Below are positions 34,632 through 43,620 of a stretch of 64,000 nucleotides of DNA, piece by piece (positions within the stretch are counted from its first letter, which is position 1; every line of letters starts with the position of its first letter). This DNA comes from Brucella intermedia LMG 3301 (lineage in GTDB: Bacteria; Pseudomonadota; Alphaproteobacteria; Rhizobiales; Rhizobiaceae). The DNA lies in contig NZ_ACQA01000002.1 of assembly GCF_000182645.1 (NCBI RefSeq), positions 1,483,001-1,547,000 of the forward strand, given 5' to 3'. Below the pieces are notes generated by a model. That model saw nothing but the letters and a program-made list of their open reading frames with translations. It made no database searches and had not been told where the DNA came from. The translations under genes and the position numbers were made by a program.

Positions 34632-36611
34632 TTATCGCGATTCACGGCGCATCAGCAGAATGAATAACGGCGCTCCGATGAAGGCGGTGACAATCCCTGC
34701 GGGAATTTCCTGCGGCGCTATCAGGGTTCTTCCAAACATATCCGCGAAGGCGGTGAGGATTGCTCCGATAAGCGCCGTAACAGGCACGAGCTGGCGATAG
34801 CGGGCGCCGCTGCACAACCGCGCGGCATGCGGAGCGATCAATCCCACGAAGCCTATTGCGCCAACCGTCGCCACAGCACCCGCCACCGCGAGCGAGGCCA
34901 AAAGCATCGTCCATATTCGGGCGGACATTGTGTTGAGACCAATGGATTCCGCTTCGTCCCGCCCCATTGCCAGAATATCGAACCACCGTGCGAGTATCAT
35001 CATCAAGGGGATGAGGACGAGCCAGGGAGCAAGTGCCGTGACATCCTGCCAGTTGCGGCCGTGCGTGGACCCCGCCAGCCAGGAAAGCGCCTCGGCGACC
35101 TGCAATTTGGCTTCAATGACGATGATTGTGCTGACCGCCGCGAGACTGGCGGCGACCGCAATGCCGGTCAGCGCGGTGCGCTCGGGCGACATCCGGATCG
35201 AAAGAAGCGAAATGCACAGGACGACCAGGCCTGCACCGAGCAAGGCGAGAAGCGCGAATAACGGGCTGCCGGGCACGACCCCGATCAAAAGTCCGGCAAG
35301 ACCGGCAAGCGCAGTCCCTTGCGACAGGCCCAAGGTTTCCGGACCCGAAAGCGGATTGCGGGTGACGAGTTGAAGCAGCAGGCCAGCGCATGCAAGCAAT
35401 GCTCCCGCCCCCATGGCGATCAACACGCGCGGCATGCGCAGGGCGTAGACGGTATTCCAATCGGTTTGCCAACCGGCCACTCCGTCACCGAAGAGCAGGC
35501 CGAGCAGGAAAGCCGCCACCATCAATCCGGCGAGAACGGGATAGAGCACTGTTTTCCGCTGAAACAAAACCTTATGCGAAACGACGTTTGCGCGCGTACG
35601 CGTCTCCCCTTTGATCCTGCGAAGAACCAGAATCAGGACGGGGGCAGCGAAACAGGCGACGAAAACTCCAGCGGGGATGATCGTGCCATGGCTGCTCAAC
35701 AGCTGTGCCGCAACATCGGCAGCCAGAAGTGCGACAGCCCCCAAAAGCGCGGCTGCCGGCAGAAGAAGACCGTGTTTGTGAAAACCAACAGCCCGCAGGA
35801 AATTCGGGACGGCGAGGCCAATGAAGCCAATCGGTCCCGCGATGGAAACCGCCGCGCCGGAAAGGACGACCGTAGCCAGCAAACCGATGATGGCCGGCGC
35901 TTTCCCAAGGCCGAGACCCGAGGCCATGTCGTTACCGAGCGCCATAACATCGAATTGTCGCCCCAGGAGTGCAAGCAGCAATATTCCGGCTAGTATTGCT
36001 GGCGCCAGCGAAGCAACCCTGGTCCAGCCGGATTGCTCCAGAAGACCGGAAGACCACAAAAGAATGCCCGATGCCCGATCGTCGGCCATAAGCACAATCG
36101 CTGATGAAAGAGCCGAGAAGGCGAGGGAGATTGCCACCCCTGCAAGCGCAAGCCGAACCGGCTGCGCGCGCAATCCGCCTCCCACCAGAAGACAGAGACC
36201 TCCGCCGATAGCTCCGCCGAGGATCGTTGCGAGAAAGCCCGGAAATGCGAATGGAAGCAATAGACTGGCAATAATGAGGGCCAGCTGGGCACCGCTGGTG
36301 ACAGCCAGTATGTCGGGTGCGGCCAAGGGGTTGCGCAGCACCGTCTGCATGATCACGCCCGTGGCTGCAAGGGCGGCCCCGACAAGAACAGCGGCAAGAG
36401 CCCGGGGCAGGCGGATGGTTTCAATGATGATCTGCGCCAGCGACTGGGGCCGCGACGGCGCTTGCAAAACGTCGGACAGCGTGACGTTACCACTGCCGAC
36501 AAGGAGTTCGGCGATAATCAGCCCCAGCAGTAGCACCGACGCCAGTAAAAACAGGCCGAACACATGGGTTCGGGGCTTGGCAGCTTCCGCGACGGCGTCC
36601 CGTGACCTCAT
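34632..36611 (-). CDS. fhuB: Double-length siderophore permease FhuB
   Basis: A 659-residue inner-membrane protein made of two FecCD permease halves (about residues 20-330 and 360-655). Each half has the RLPRALAAVLVGAALA / RMPRVLIAMGAGALLACAG block and the GPIGFIGLAVPN / GAIGFVGLIAPHAAR block. The duplication is characteristic of FhuB, in which one chain forms the whole channel for ferric hydroxamates. Its ATG overlaps the fhuC stop by four bases. It is the last gene of a fhuC-fhuB unit. Confidence 0.88.
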   Translation of the reverse strand: MRSRDAVAEAAKPRTHVFGLFLLASVLLLGLIIAELLVGSGNVTLSDVLQAPSRPQSLAQIIIETIRLPRALAAVLVGAALAATGVIMQTVLRNPLAAPDILAVTSGAQLALIIASLLLPFAFPGFLATILGGAIGGGLCLLVGGGLRAQPVRLALAGVAISLAFSALSSAIVLMADDRASGILLWSSGLLEQSGWTRVASLAPAILAGILLLALLGRQFDVMALGNDMASGLGLGKAPAIIGLLATVVLSGAAVSIAGPIGFIGLAVPNFLRAVGFHKHGLLLPAAALLGAVALLAADVAAQLLSSHGTIIPAGVFVACFAAPVLILVLRRIKGETRTRANVVSHKVLFQRKTVLYPVLAGLMVAAFLLGLLFGDGVAGWQTDWNTVYALRMPRVLIAMGAGALLACAGLLLQLVTRNPLSGPETLGLSQGTALAGLAGLLIGVVPGSPLFALLALLGAGLVVLCISLLSIRMSPERTALTGIAVAASLAAVSTIIVIEAKLQVAEALSWLAGSTHGRNWQDVTALAPWLVLIPLMMILARWFDILAMGRDEAESIGLNTMSARIWTMLLASLAVAGAVATVGAIGFVGLIAPHAARLCSGARYRQLVPVTALIGAILTAFADMFGRTLIAPQEIPAGIVTAFIGAPLFILLMRRESR

Positions 36612-37426
36612 CTCGCGGCCTGATTTTGATCATCGACAATCCAGCGCGGCAGACAGAAGGAGATCGGCAGCACAGGGTGGGCGATAACGTCCATGTCGAA
36701 TTCAAAGGCTTCCTTGAGATGCTGTCTCGTCAGGACGCTTTGCGGGTCGCCGGAAGCCATAAGCCGCCCCTTGCGCATTAGAATGACATCGTCAGCCAGC
36801 TCAATTACCTGATTGAGATCGTGAAGTACGGCTATGATGGTGAGATTACGCTCTCGGTTGAGCTTTTTCAGAAGAGTTAGAAGCTCGGACTGATGCCGTA
36901 TATCGAGAAAGTTCGTCGGCTCATCAAGGAAGAGTACGGAAGGGTTCTGCGCAAGAGCAAGGGCAACCCAGGCCCGTTGCCGTTCGCCGCCCGACAATGA
37001 AGCGACCTGCCGGTGCCGAAGGTTTTCCAGTCCGACCTGTGTGATCGATTGTGCGATGATGGCCCGGTCGGCCTGCCCCAGGCGCGAGAGCAGCCCCCGA
37101 TGAGGATGGCGACCATTTTCAACGAGTTCCTCGACCGTAAGGCCTGCCGGAACTTCAGGCATCTGCCCAAGTACTGCGACCTTTCTGGCAAGTTCGTGGC
37201 GGCGCATGCCACTGATGTTCCGTCCTTCGAAAAGCACGGTGCCCTGCGAGGCTTTTTGCAAGCGTGCCATGCAACGCAACAATGTGCTTTTGCCGGAACC
37301 ATTGGCGCCGCATATCGCAGTTATCCGACCGGCGCTGACAGAGACATTAACGGATGTCAGCGCAGGCGAACCGTCATAGTCGACGGATAAATCGTTGACC
37401 TGAATGACTGCCGGCTTCGTCTCCAT
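36608..37426 (-). CDS. fhuC: Siderophore ABC transporter ATPase FhuC
   Basis: A 272-residue ATPase: Walker A CGANGSGKST, signature ASLSGGERQRAW, Walker B SVLFLDEPTNFLD, and switch His in AVLHDLNQ. The FLD-IRHQ type Walker B region is usual in FepC/FhuC proteins. ATG at 37426 is favoured over a TTG at 37447. It drives FhuB. The operon points away from the receptor, so the uptake system is encoded in two convergent units. Confidence 0.87.
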   Translation of the reverse strand: METKPAVIQVNDLSVDYDGSPALTSVNVSVSAGRITAICGANGSGKSTLLRCMARLQKASQGTVLFEGRNISGMRRHELARKVAVLGQMPEVPAGLTVEELVENGRHPHRGLLSRLGQADRAIIAQSITQVGLENLRHRQVASLSGGERQRAWVALALAQNPSVLFLDEPTNFLDIRHQSELLTLLKKLNRERNLTIIAVLHDLNQVIELADDVILMRKGRLMASGDPQSVLTRQHLKEAFEFDMDVIAHPVLPISFCLPRWIVDDQNQAAR

Positions 37427-37613
37427 TCTCGAATTCTGTTCCGGCAAGGTTCACGCGGCTTTCATTGAAACTAGGACGATCTGAAATAATAACTTTTCTC
37501 AACAGAGGCAAGCGGGTTCCTGATCGCGCAGAAATGGTCAAGTCAAGCTATTAAACAATATCTCCTCGCAACCGCGCCTGGGCGAACGAACCCGCCGCGT
37601 AGAGACGGTTGCT

Positions 37614-37716
37614 AGGGCGGTTCCTGTTCTGACAGAATCGCCGGAACCGCTCTAACTATTTGTTTTATCGCATTATCCAACGCAAAACCGTTTCACACTT
37701 TTGCTGGAAATGCTCT
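37614..37716. repeat. Intergenic repeat of Brucella/Ochrobactrum type
   Basis: The unit has an inverted pair AGGGCGGTTCC (37614-37624) and GGAACCGCTCT (37643-37653), then a stretch containing ATCCAACGCAAAACCG and TTTTGCTGGAAATGCTC. From memory this matches a dispersed non-coding repeat common in Brucella, Ochrobactrum and relatives. It fills most of the gap between fhuC and the HlyD-like gene. Identity to the named family is not verified. Confidence 0.5.
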
Positions 37717-37740
37717 ATGGAAAGCGGTAGATTGTAGCCG

Positions 37741-38751
37741 CTAATTGGCCCAGCAATAGCCGAAAGCGCAGCCGGAAATGGTTACTTTCTGGGATACTGC
37801 GAAGGGGTTTTCATTCTCAAGCGCGATGCGGATCAACCGAGACCGGTCACGTGGACGGAACATGTTCTGGAACTCCGCGGGCAGGGCATCGGCAACGGTC
37901 AATATAGTTTCGATTTTACCCTTGGCAGACTGTGCTCCACCGGAAACATTCACCGTCATGCCTTTGCGGACATTGAACAGATATTCATCCGGCAGGTATG
38001 CGAGAATATAGGATTCTCCGCCATTGATCTGCATAAGCTCGTCACTGAACTTCACCACCTGGCCCGGGAGAGGCACCTTGGCGCCCACGGTTCCTGCCAT
38101 GCTGGCACGCAGGAAACCCTGATCATAAATCCCATTCAGTTTGTCCATCGCCTGACGATAGATGGCACGCGATTGCTGAAGGAGCTTCAGTTCGTTTTCC
38201 GTAGCTGCCTTTTCGCTTTGCAGTTGGGCAACACGTTCAGCGGCTTGCAGGCTGTTGCGAAGCGCGTCGTCCTTGGCAAGCGAAGACACGATGCCTTTCC
38301 CTGAAACAGTATCGAACTGGCTCGAAGTGCCTTTCGTTTCGCGTGCGGTGCGCTCTGCCAGAGGAAATACAGCAGTGATGGAGCCGAGTTTGCCTTGAAG
38401 CTGCCCCTCACGGATAGCGAGATCGCTGTCCCGGAAGGCGATATTGGCGAGTTCCTGAATCATCTCGAATGACTCAATGCGCGCAAGCTGCGTACCGGCT
38501 TGCACTTCATCACCTTCCTTGACAAAAACCTCTGTCACCTTGCCTGGATAGTTGGCGCTAACCAGATAGCGCTCTTTCAGGACAGTGCCATCGATAGACA
38601 GGACGAACATGTTGCCGATGAGGTAATAAGCGAGCGAACCTAGAAAAACGAAGACCAGGCCGAGATAGATCATACGCCCGAGTTTTCCGGAGGACGAGCG
38701 CTTCTGAGCATCGAGAACATCGATGCGAGTTTGTTTGCGTAGACGTTTCAC
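37741..38751 (-). CDS. HlyD/membrane-fusion-type protein
   Basis: A 336-residue protein with one membrane helix near residues 27-50 (MIYLGLVFVFLGSLAYYLIG), a short biotinyl-lipoyl half (VSANYPGKVTEVFVKEGDEVQAGTQLARI), a coiled-coil region about 100-210, and the second lipoyl half with RASMAGTVGAKVPLPGQVV. It ends with an odd cysteine-containing tail (GCAFGYCWAN). Proteins of this type pair with processive glycosyltransferases, as Alg44 does with Alg8, to guide a polysaccharide through the periplasm. It is the last gene of the operon, 14 bases after the glycosyltransferase. No PilZ domain is visible. Confidence 0.82.
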   Translation of the reverse strand: MKRLRKQTRIDVLDAQKRSSSGKLGRMIYLGLVFVFLGSLAYYLIGNMFVLSIDGTVLKERYLVSANYPGKVTEVFVKEGDEVQAGTQLARIESFEMIQELANIAFRDSDLAIREGQLQGKLGSITAVFPLAERTARETKGTSSQFDTVSGKGIVSSLAKDDALRNSLQAAERVAQLQSEKAATENELKLLQQSRAIYRQAMDKLNGIYDQGFLRASMAGTVGAKVPLPGQVVKFSDELMQINGGESYILAYLPDEYLFNVRKGMTVNVSGGAQSAKGKIETILTVADALPAEFQNMFRPRDRSRLIRIALENENPFAVSQKVTISGCAFGYCWAN

Positions 38752-38765
38752 TTGATTTTCCGTTT

Positions 38766-40046
38766 TTACCAGGGACGTTGCATGCGGACTTTCACCGGTG
38801 TGTAATTGTCACGGTGAGAGCCGGAGAACACCCATTCGTCAATATAGGCAATGAGTCTGACGGGGCGCATGACATAAGTCATGAACAGGGAATAACCCGG
38901 CAGGAACAAGAGGTTGCGCAGGAAAACATGCCGACCCGTACACCAGGCGGAAGCAGCCAGAATGAGCACATCGATTGCCAGCAGACCGATCTGCATTGCG
39001 ATCAGGATTGCTGGTGTGAAGGCTCCATACTGGATGAACAGCCAGACCAGATAGACCGGGAAGATAAAAGCTCCCACGACGTTGAAGAGCAGGAAATCCC
39101 ACTGATGGACGGCCTCGGTGATCCGGAATGCGGGCGATAGCGGGTTCATCAGCTGAACGTGCTTGCGATAGCGAATCCAGATCGCGTCGCGTTCCCACCG
39201 CAGGCGTTGCCGTATGTACTGATAAACAGTCGTAGGCACATCGGTATAACACACCGCCTCGGGGGCGTATTCGATCCGCCAGCCCTTCAGGCGAAGTCTG
39301 ATTGTCGTATCCAGGTCTTCCCCGCCGCCAACATCAAAGCCACGGATGTCGTCCAGAGCCTTGCGCCGGAAAGCACTGAAGGCGCCTGACGCGCAGACGA
39401 CCTGATTGACCGCGCTGGCAATGCGCTTGCCGACTGCAATAGATTGCAGGTATTCGATTTCCTGAAACTGGCTGATAACACTCGCATCGCTGTTGCGAGG
39501 AGCGATATCCCCACAGACGGCGCCCACTGCAGGATCGGAAAACGGCCTCAGCAGATATTCGAATGCGTATCGGTCGAACGAACAGTCACAGTCGACATTG
39601 ATTATGATATCGCCCGAAGCGTAGGCGCATGCTAGATTGATGCCGCTGGACTTGCCGCCGCGCAGACTGGTGGATAGCACTTTCGTTGCCAGTCCCTGTT
39701 TGACGAGGGATTGAGCGACCTCGACCATGCGGTCAGTAGAACCGTCGCTGACGATGACGATCTCAAAGTTCTGTATAGACTGCTCGTGCAGAGAGCGGAC
39801 GCAAGCCTCAAGCGCATCTTCCTCGTTATGCCCCACGAGAATGACACTGACGCTGGGATGCTCGCTGGCCGTGCCGTCTTCTTCGATCAGCGCCTCGGCA
39901 TCCGGCGAACGCATGACCATTCCCGCCACGAGAAATGGCAGGATGTAGCGTGGAAATTCGAAGATCAACGTGTACCAGAAGACCGACATGATACTAAGGG
40001 TCGTCTGGCTCAGCAGAAATGCGAAGCCCAGTTCCAGCGTGTTCAC
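38766..40046 (-). CDS. Processive membrane glycosyltransferase, family 2
   Basis: A 426-residue membrane enzyme of the cellulose/hyaluronan/NodC/Alg8 type. The GT2 domain covers about residues 65-300: D101 in SDGSTD, D152-x-D154 in NVDCDCSF, the acid pair E243-D244 in GGGEDLD, and Q280-x-x-R283-W284 in QRLRW. Membrane helices lie at about 15-45 and in the last 120 residues. All catalytic residues are present, so it should polymerise a nucleotide sugar and push the chain out of the cell. The sugar cannot be read. The TackOD1-like gene lies two bases upstream and the HlyD-like gene 14 bases downstream. Confidence 0.85.
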   Translation of the reverse strand: MNTLELGFAFLLSQTTLSIMSVFWYTLIFEFPRYILPFLVAGMVMRSPDAEALIEEDGTASEHPSVSVILVGHNEEDALEACVRSLHEQSIQNFEIVIVSDGSTDRMVEVAQSLVKQGLATKVLSTSLRGGKSSGINLACAYASGDIIINVDCDCSFDRYAFEYLLRPFSDPAVGAVCGDIAPRNSDASVISQFQEIEYLQSIAVGKRIASAVNQVVCASGAFSAFRRKALDDIRGFDVGGGEDLDTTIRLRLKGWRIEYAPEAVCYTDVPTTVYQYIRQRLRWERDAIWIRYRKHVQLMNPLSPAFRITEAVHQWDFLLFNVVGAFIFPVYLVWLFIQYGAFTPAILIAMQIGLLAIDVLILAASAWCTGRHVFLRNLLFLPGYSLFMTYVMRPVRLIAYIDEWVFSGSHRDNYTPVKVRMQRPW

Positions 40047-40048
40047 GG

Positions 40049-41398
40049 TCAGCCTCTTCCGAGACGTTGTTTCACCGTCAACACGGGAGACAGCTTGACA
40101 CGTAGGACTTCCTCGCTGCTTCGCACGGTGTCCTGCAACTCCCGCTCAAGGACCGCATCAAAGCGTTCTGCCAGAAGATAGGCCATATCACCATCTACAA
40201 AGAGCGAAGCGGCAACGCCCAAACGGTTACGCAGATTCTCGAAAAAGAGATCCCGGGACTTGTCGAATGTGGGGCGGCCATTGACCGAGATTACCTGTTC
40301 GCCATCGGCGAACCGAATTTCTGCCAGGGCTGCATTCGCACCCGCGGATGCATTGATGCGGTCGATCTCTCTTTGCAGCGGAACTGGTAGAGAAGAGTCG
40401 GTCACGGAAAGCCTGCCCTCCAGAAATGCCGCACCGGCGTCCGTCAGGAGATAGCTGTGGAGATCCACTTGCTGGATTGCTTCACCATCCGTACGGGCAT
40501 TGCAATCCAGACAGACGAACCCGACTTCGACTTCCGACGATGTAGCTTCACATGTGTTGCAAGTATACGCTTCGCCCGGGCGATCGTAGTCTTTCCCGTA
40601 GTTGCGAAGCTGGCGCTGGCATTTGGGGCAGACCAGCGACATTCCCTGCCGGAATTGCTCTTGCGGCAATATGGTCGCACAATGGAAATGATGAATGAGC
40701 GGACTTTCGCGCAGATCGGCCGAGCGGCAGGATGGGCATTCCTCGCGGACGGACAGACGACGCGAGTGGCAGTTTGGACACTCGTGCAGCCGATCGAAGA
40801 AACGCCGTTTCAGGAACCCGCGCAACACAAGGCTTTCGGCAAGCGGGACGATCTTCCCGGCCGAGTAGAATCCCGGATAGCAGACGGCTTCCGGTGCCAG
40901 CGGATAGCGCATTGCTCGCAGCTCTTTGTTCGAAACGTACATGTGCGCCAGCAATTGGATCTCGGGATCCACCGACTGACGGAACTGCAGGGTCAGTGCG
41001 TCCCCCTGCTGACGAAACTTGAGGATGCGCCGGGCGGTTTCTGTCCACGTCCGGGGCTCTTGCAGGTCGAAATGCGCGTCAGCAAAATCGCCGGCACGCC
41101 CCTTGAGGTCTATGAGCGGGGACTGAAGTGAGCCGACAAAATCGCGAATGTTGTGCAGAGGCGACGAACGCCGCTCGTCGGCGAACAGAATGGCATCGAC
41201 ATGCCCGTCTGCGTCCGTGTCAAATAGCAGGCCGAATATCTCGTCCAGATGTGCAGGCATACGTGGAAACCAACGGGCGGTAGGTTTCCACGTCAGGCCA
41301 TTGTCCTGCCAGACGGCGCGGATCTGGTTGGCAAGTTGCTCGGGGGTGGCGAACCCGCCATGTGCCAGACGTTCGTGGCCATTCGTAGGAAGAGTCAT
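40049..41398 (-). CDS. TackOD1-like zinc-ribbon protein of a polysaccharide operon
   Basis: A 449-residue soluble protein. Residues about 205-305 hold a run of paired cysteines: CPNC (207-210), CPSC (221-224), CPKC (257-260), CNTC (280-283) and CLDC (296-299), forming at least two zinc ribbons. The arrangement recalls TackOD1, an output domain first described in archaeal signalling proteins. The N-terminal 200 and C-terminal 120 residues match no domain I can name; the latter (ISVNGRPTFDKSRDLFFENLRNRLG) could be a small sensor fold. ATG at 41398 is preferred because the upstream 60 residues look non-coding. It is the first gene of the glycosyltransferase operon, so a regulatory role for polymer synthesis is an inference. 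Confidence 0.65.
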   Translation of the reverse strand: MTLPTNGHERLAHGGFATPEQLANQIRAVWQDNGLTWKPTARWFPRMPAHLDEIFGLLFDTDADGHVDAILFADERRSSPLHNIRDFVGSLQSPLIDLKGRAGDFADAHFDLQEPRTWTETARRILKFRQQGDALTLQFRQSVDPEIQLLAHMYVSNKELRAMRYPLAPEAVCYPGFYSAGKIVPLAESLVLRGFLKRRFFDRLHECPNCHSRRLSVREECPSCRSADLRESPLIHHFHCATILPQEQFRQGMSLVCPKCQRQLRNYGKDYDRPGEAYTCNTCEATSSEVEVGFVCLDCNARTDGEAIQQVDLHSYLLTDAGAAFLEGRLSVTDSSLPVPLQREIDRINASAGANAALAEIRFADGEQVISVNGRPTFDKSRDLFFENLRNRLGVAASLFVDGDMAYLLAERFDAVLERELQDTVRSSEEVLRVKLSPVLTVKQRLGRG

Positions 41399-41788
41399 TC
41401 TGAGCTCGTAGTGATTAACGTGATGCGATTGACCGGGCCTCAGAGAGGCTCCAGTTCTGTGACGGCTATTGGGACATCCAAGATGAACCGAGCCTGAACA
41501 TGTTCCTGAAATGCGTTGTTCCCCCCTTTTAGGGGGAGAAATCGCAGACCTCATATAAACAGCAATCGGAAAAAGCAATGGGGTGAATGTGGCGATTATG
41601 CAACTTTTAGTGGACCGCGTTTATCCACGGTAACGATCCGCTTCAGATAACGTCCAAATTGAATGAGAACGTGAGATGAGAACGTCTCGATAGACAATTC
41701 TCTAAAGTCCCCGGGACCAACCGTCACCGGATTGGAACGACCGCGAAAACCTCATTGCCTTCACTGAACTCCTGCTCTCCTCAGAAAC
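41399..41788. other. 390-base gap upstream of the polysaccharide operon
   Basis: No gene is seen. It contains a C6-TTTTA-G5 palindrome at 41521-41536 close to the start of the TackOD1-like gene and a pair of GAGAACGT direct repeats near 41670-41690. The promoter of the minus-strand operon should be here. The IclR gene stop forms the far boundary at 41789, so transcripts of that gene run into this region. Confidence 0.4.
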
Positions 41789-42613
41789 CTAGCGCCTTGC
41801 GTTCGTAATAAGAGTGATTGAACGGGCTGCCGCCGTCACAAGAGGCGCATATTTCTCTTCTGCTTCCTCTGGCGTATAGCGGCTGCGAGATACAGCAATA
41901 TTGATTGCGCCATAGGGATGGCCCCGAGCGTCCAGAATAGGCGATGCGAAGGAAAGATCGCCGTGGAAATATTCCTCAAATGCAGTTGCATAGCCCTTGG
42001 CTGCGGCTTGCTTGAGCTTTGCATTCAACTCGTCGCGATTCCATGTGGTGTGGGGTGTGTAGGGATGCAAATGAGAGCGATCCAGCACTGCGTTCGCTTC
42101 ATCTTCCGACAGGGCCGAGAGGATAGCAATGCCGGGTGCCGTGCAGTAAGCCGGTAGACGCATGCCGGTGACGACATCGTTGTTCAATACATGGCGGCTC
42201 ATGAATCGCTGGACGAAAACGATGTCGGTCTCGTCCAGAACGGTCAGGTTTACCGTCTCTTCCGTGGTTTTGCTCAGGTGAAGAAGATAAGGCGTACCCC
42301 GTTCGACGAGCACACTGGCGCGGCTGTAATGGTAGCCGAAGTCCAGCGTCTTTACGCCCAGTTCAAAACGCTTCGTTTCGCTGCTCTTGGTCAGATAGCC
42401 CAGTTTGGTGAGTGTATAAGTGAACCGCTGCGCCGCTGAAATATCCAGCCCGGTCTCTTCCGCGATCTGAGACAGGCTGAGAGTTGGCCTGCTGCCATCA
42501 AAGGCCCGCAAAACACGAAATGCTTTTTCGACGGATTGCACGAGCAGTGGATCGCGATCACTGCCCACGCTTTCATTGACTGATTTCACTGACTTTTCCG
42601 CTTTGCGTACCAT
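41789..42613 (-). CDS. IclR-family transcriptional regulator
   Basis: A 274-residue regulator: winged helix-turn-helix at about residues 25-85 (VQSVEKAFRVLRAFD, LSLSQIAEETGLDISAAQRFTYTL read in part) and a GAF-like effector domain from about 100 to 270 (RLPAYCTAPGIAILSAL is the typical IclR block). The ATG at 42613 is used. It is divergent from the enoyl-CoA hydratase gene and probably regulates the catabolic cluster 42769-49210. The gap holds a palindrome at 42715-42731. The ligand is unknown. Confidence 0.87.
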   Translation of the reverse strand: MVRKAEKSVKSVNESVGSDRDPLLVQSVEKAFRVLRAFDGSRPTLSLSQIAEETGLDISAAQRFTYTLTKLGYLTKSSETKRFELGVKTLDFGYHYSRASVLVERGTPYLLHLSKTTEETVNLTVLDETDIVFVQRFMSRHVLNNDVVTGMRLPAYCTAPGIAILSALSEDEANAVLDRSHLHPYTPHTTWNRDELNAKLKQAAAKGYATAFEEYFHGDLSFASPILDARGHPYGAINIAVSRSRYTPEEAEEKYAPLVTAAARSITLITNARR

Positions 42614-42714
42614 CAAAAACTCGCCTGAGATAATCGTCGTTTAATAGCAGAATTATCAAGAATCTGAAAAGATGCTTGACATTATAATACAATAAAATCA
42701 CCATAACATAATAG

Positions 42715-42731
42715 TTATTGCAATGCAATAA
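42715..42731. promoter_or_regulatory. 17-bp palindrome, candidate IclR operator
   Basis: TTATTGCA and TGCAATAA are perfect inverted arms with one base between them. It lies in the AT-rich divergent gap about 40 bases before the enoyl-CoA hydratase start. A TTGACA at 42675-42680 on the plus strand may belong to a promoter. The symmetry and position fit an IclR site. Confidence 0.5.
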
Positions 42732-42768
42732 AAGATTTGTAAGCGCATAACCCCAAAGGGAGAACACA

Positions 42769-43542
42769 ATGGATCGCTTTATCCTGACTGAGCGTCGAGG
42801 CGAGGTCGGCATCATCACGCTCAACCGTCCCCACATCCTCAATGCGTGGCACAGCGCGATGCGCCGCCAGCTCATCGAGGCTTTCGATGTGTTTGAAGGC
42901 GACGCCGATATCCGTGCGATCATTCTGACCGGGGGCGGCGACCGTGCGTTCAGCGCAGGTCAGGATCTCAATGAAACCCGGACGTTCGATGCCGAGCGCG
43001 GCAAGGAATGGGTTGGCGAATGGGAGCGTCTTTATGATCGCATGCGTTCGCTCTCCAAACCACTGATCGCGGCGCTCAACGGTGTCGCTGCCGGGTCTGC
43101 CTTTCAGGTAGCGCTTCTCTGTGATTTCCGTATCGGCCATCCGGCCGTCCGCATGGGCCAACCGGAGATCAATTCCGGCATCGCCAGCACCACCGGCCCG
43201 TGGATCATGCGCGAGATCATCGGTCTTGCCCGCACCATCGACCTCACGCTGAGCGGGCGCCTGATGGATTCCGAGGAATGCCACGCCATCGGAATCATAA
43301 ATCGCATTGTCGATCAGTCCAAGGTCCTGGATGAAGCTGTCGCGCTCGGACGGGAACTCGGCGCCAAGCCGCCGGTAGCCATGCGTCTCAACAAGCAGCG
43401 TTTCCGCGAAATGACGGAAGCAGGCTTCCGCGACTGTCTGGCTGCGGGATCGCGCATTCAGAAGGAAGCCTATGCATCGGGTGAACCGGCTCGCATGATG
43501 GAGCAGTTTCTCGCCGAGCGTGCGGCCCGCAAAGCTTCCTGA
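42769..43542 (+). CDS. Enoyl-CoA hydratase/isomerase family protein
   Basis: A 257-residue crotonase-fold enzyme. The oxyanion-hole motif ALNGVAAGSAFQVALLCDFRI and the acidic residue in MGQPEINSGI (first catalytic Glu of hydratases) are present; the second position (IASTTGPWIM) lacks the usual Glu, so it may be an isomerase, hydrolase or CaiD-like hydratase. A strong ribosome binding site (AAAGGGAGA) precedes the ATG. A terminator follows at 43554-43580. With the CoA ligase at 47678 it suggests that an imported carboxylate is activated as a CoA thioester and processed. Confidence 0.85.
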   Translation: MDRFILTERRGEVGIITLNRPHILNAWHSAMRRQLIEAFDVFEGDADIRAIILTGGGDRAFSAGQDLNETRTFDAERGKEWVGEWERLYDRMRSLSKPLIAALNGVAAGSAFQVALLCDFRIGHPAVRMGQPEINSGIASTTGPWIMREIIGLARTIDLTLSGRLMDSEECHAIGIINRIVDQSKVLDEAVALGRELGAKPPVAMRLNKQRFREMTEAGFRDCLAAGSRIQKEAYASGEPARMMEQFLAERAARKAS

Positions 43543-43553
43543 CCAACCAATGT

Positions 43554-43580
43554 CCGTCCGTCCCAAAAAGGGGCGGACGG
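43554..43580 (+). terminator. Intrinsic terminator after the enoyl-CoA hydratase gene
   Basis: CCGTCCGTCCC pairs with GGGGCGGACGG (11 bp, one wobble) around an AAAAA loop and is followed by TTT. It lies 12 bases after the stop, so the binding-protein gene at 43621 may depend on read-through or its own promoter. Confidence 0.75.
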
Positions 43581-43620
43581 TTTGATATCGCATACCGAAT
43601 GACATGCCGGAGGGAAAACA

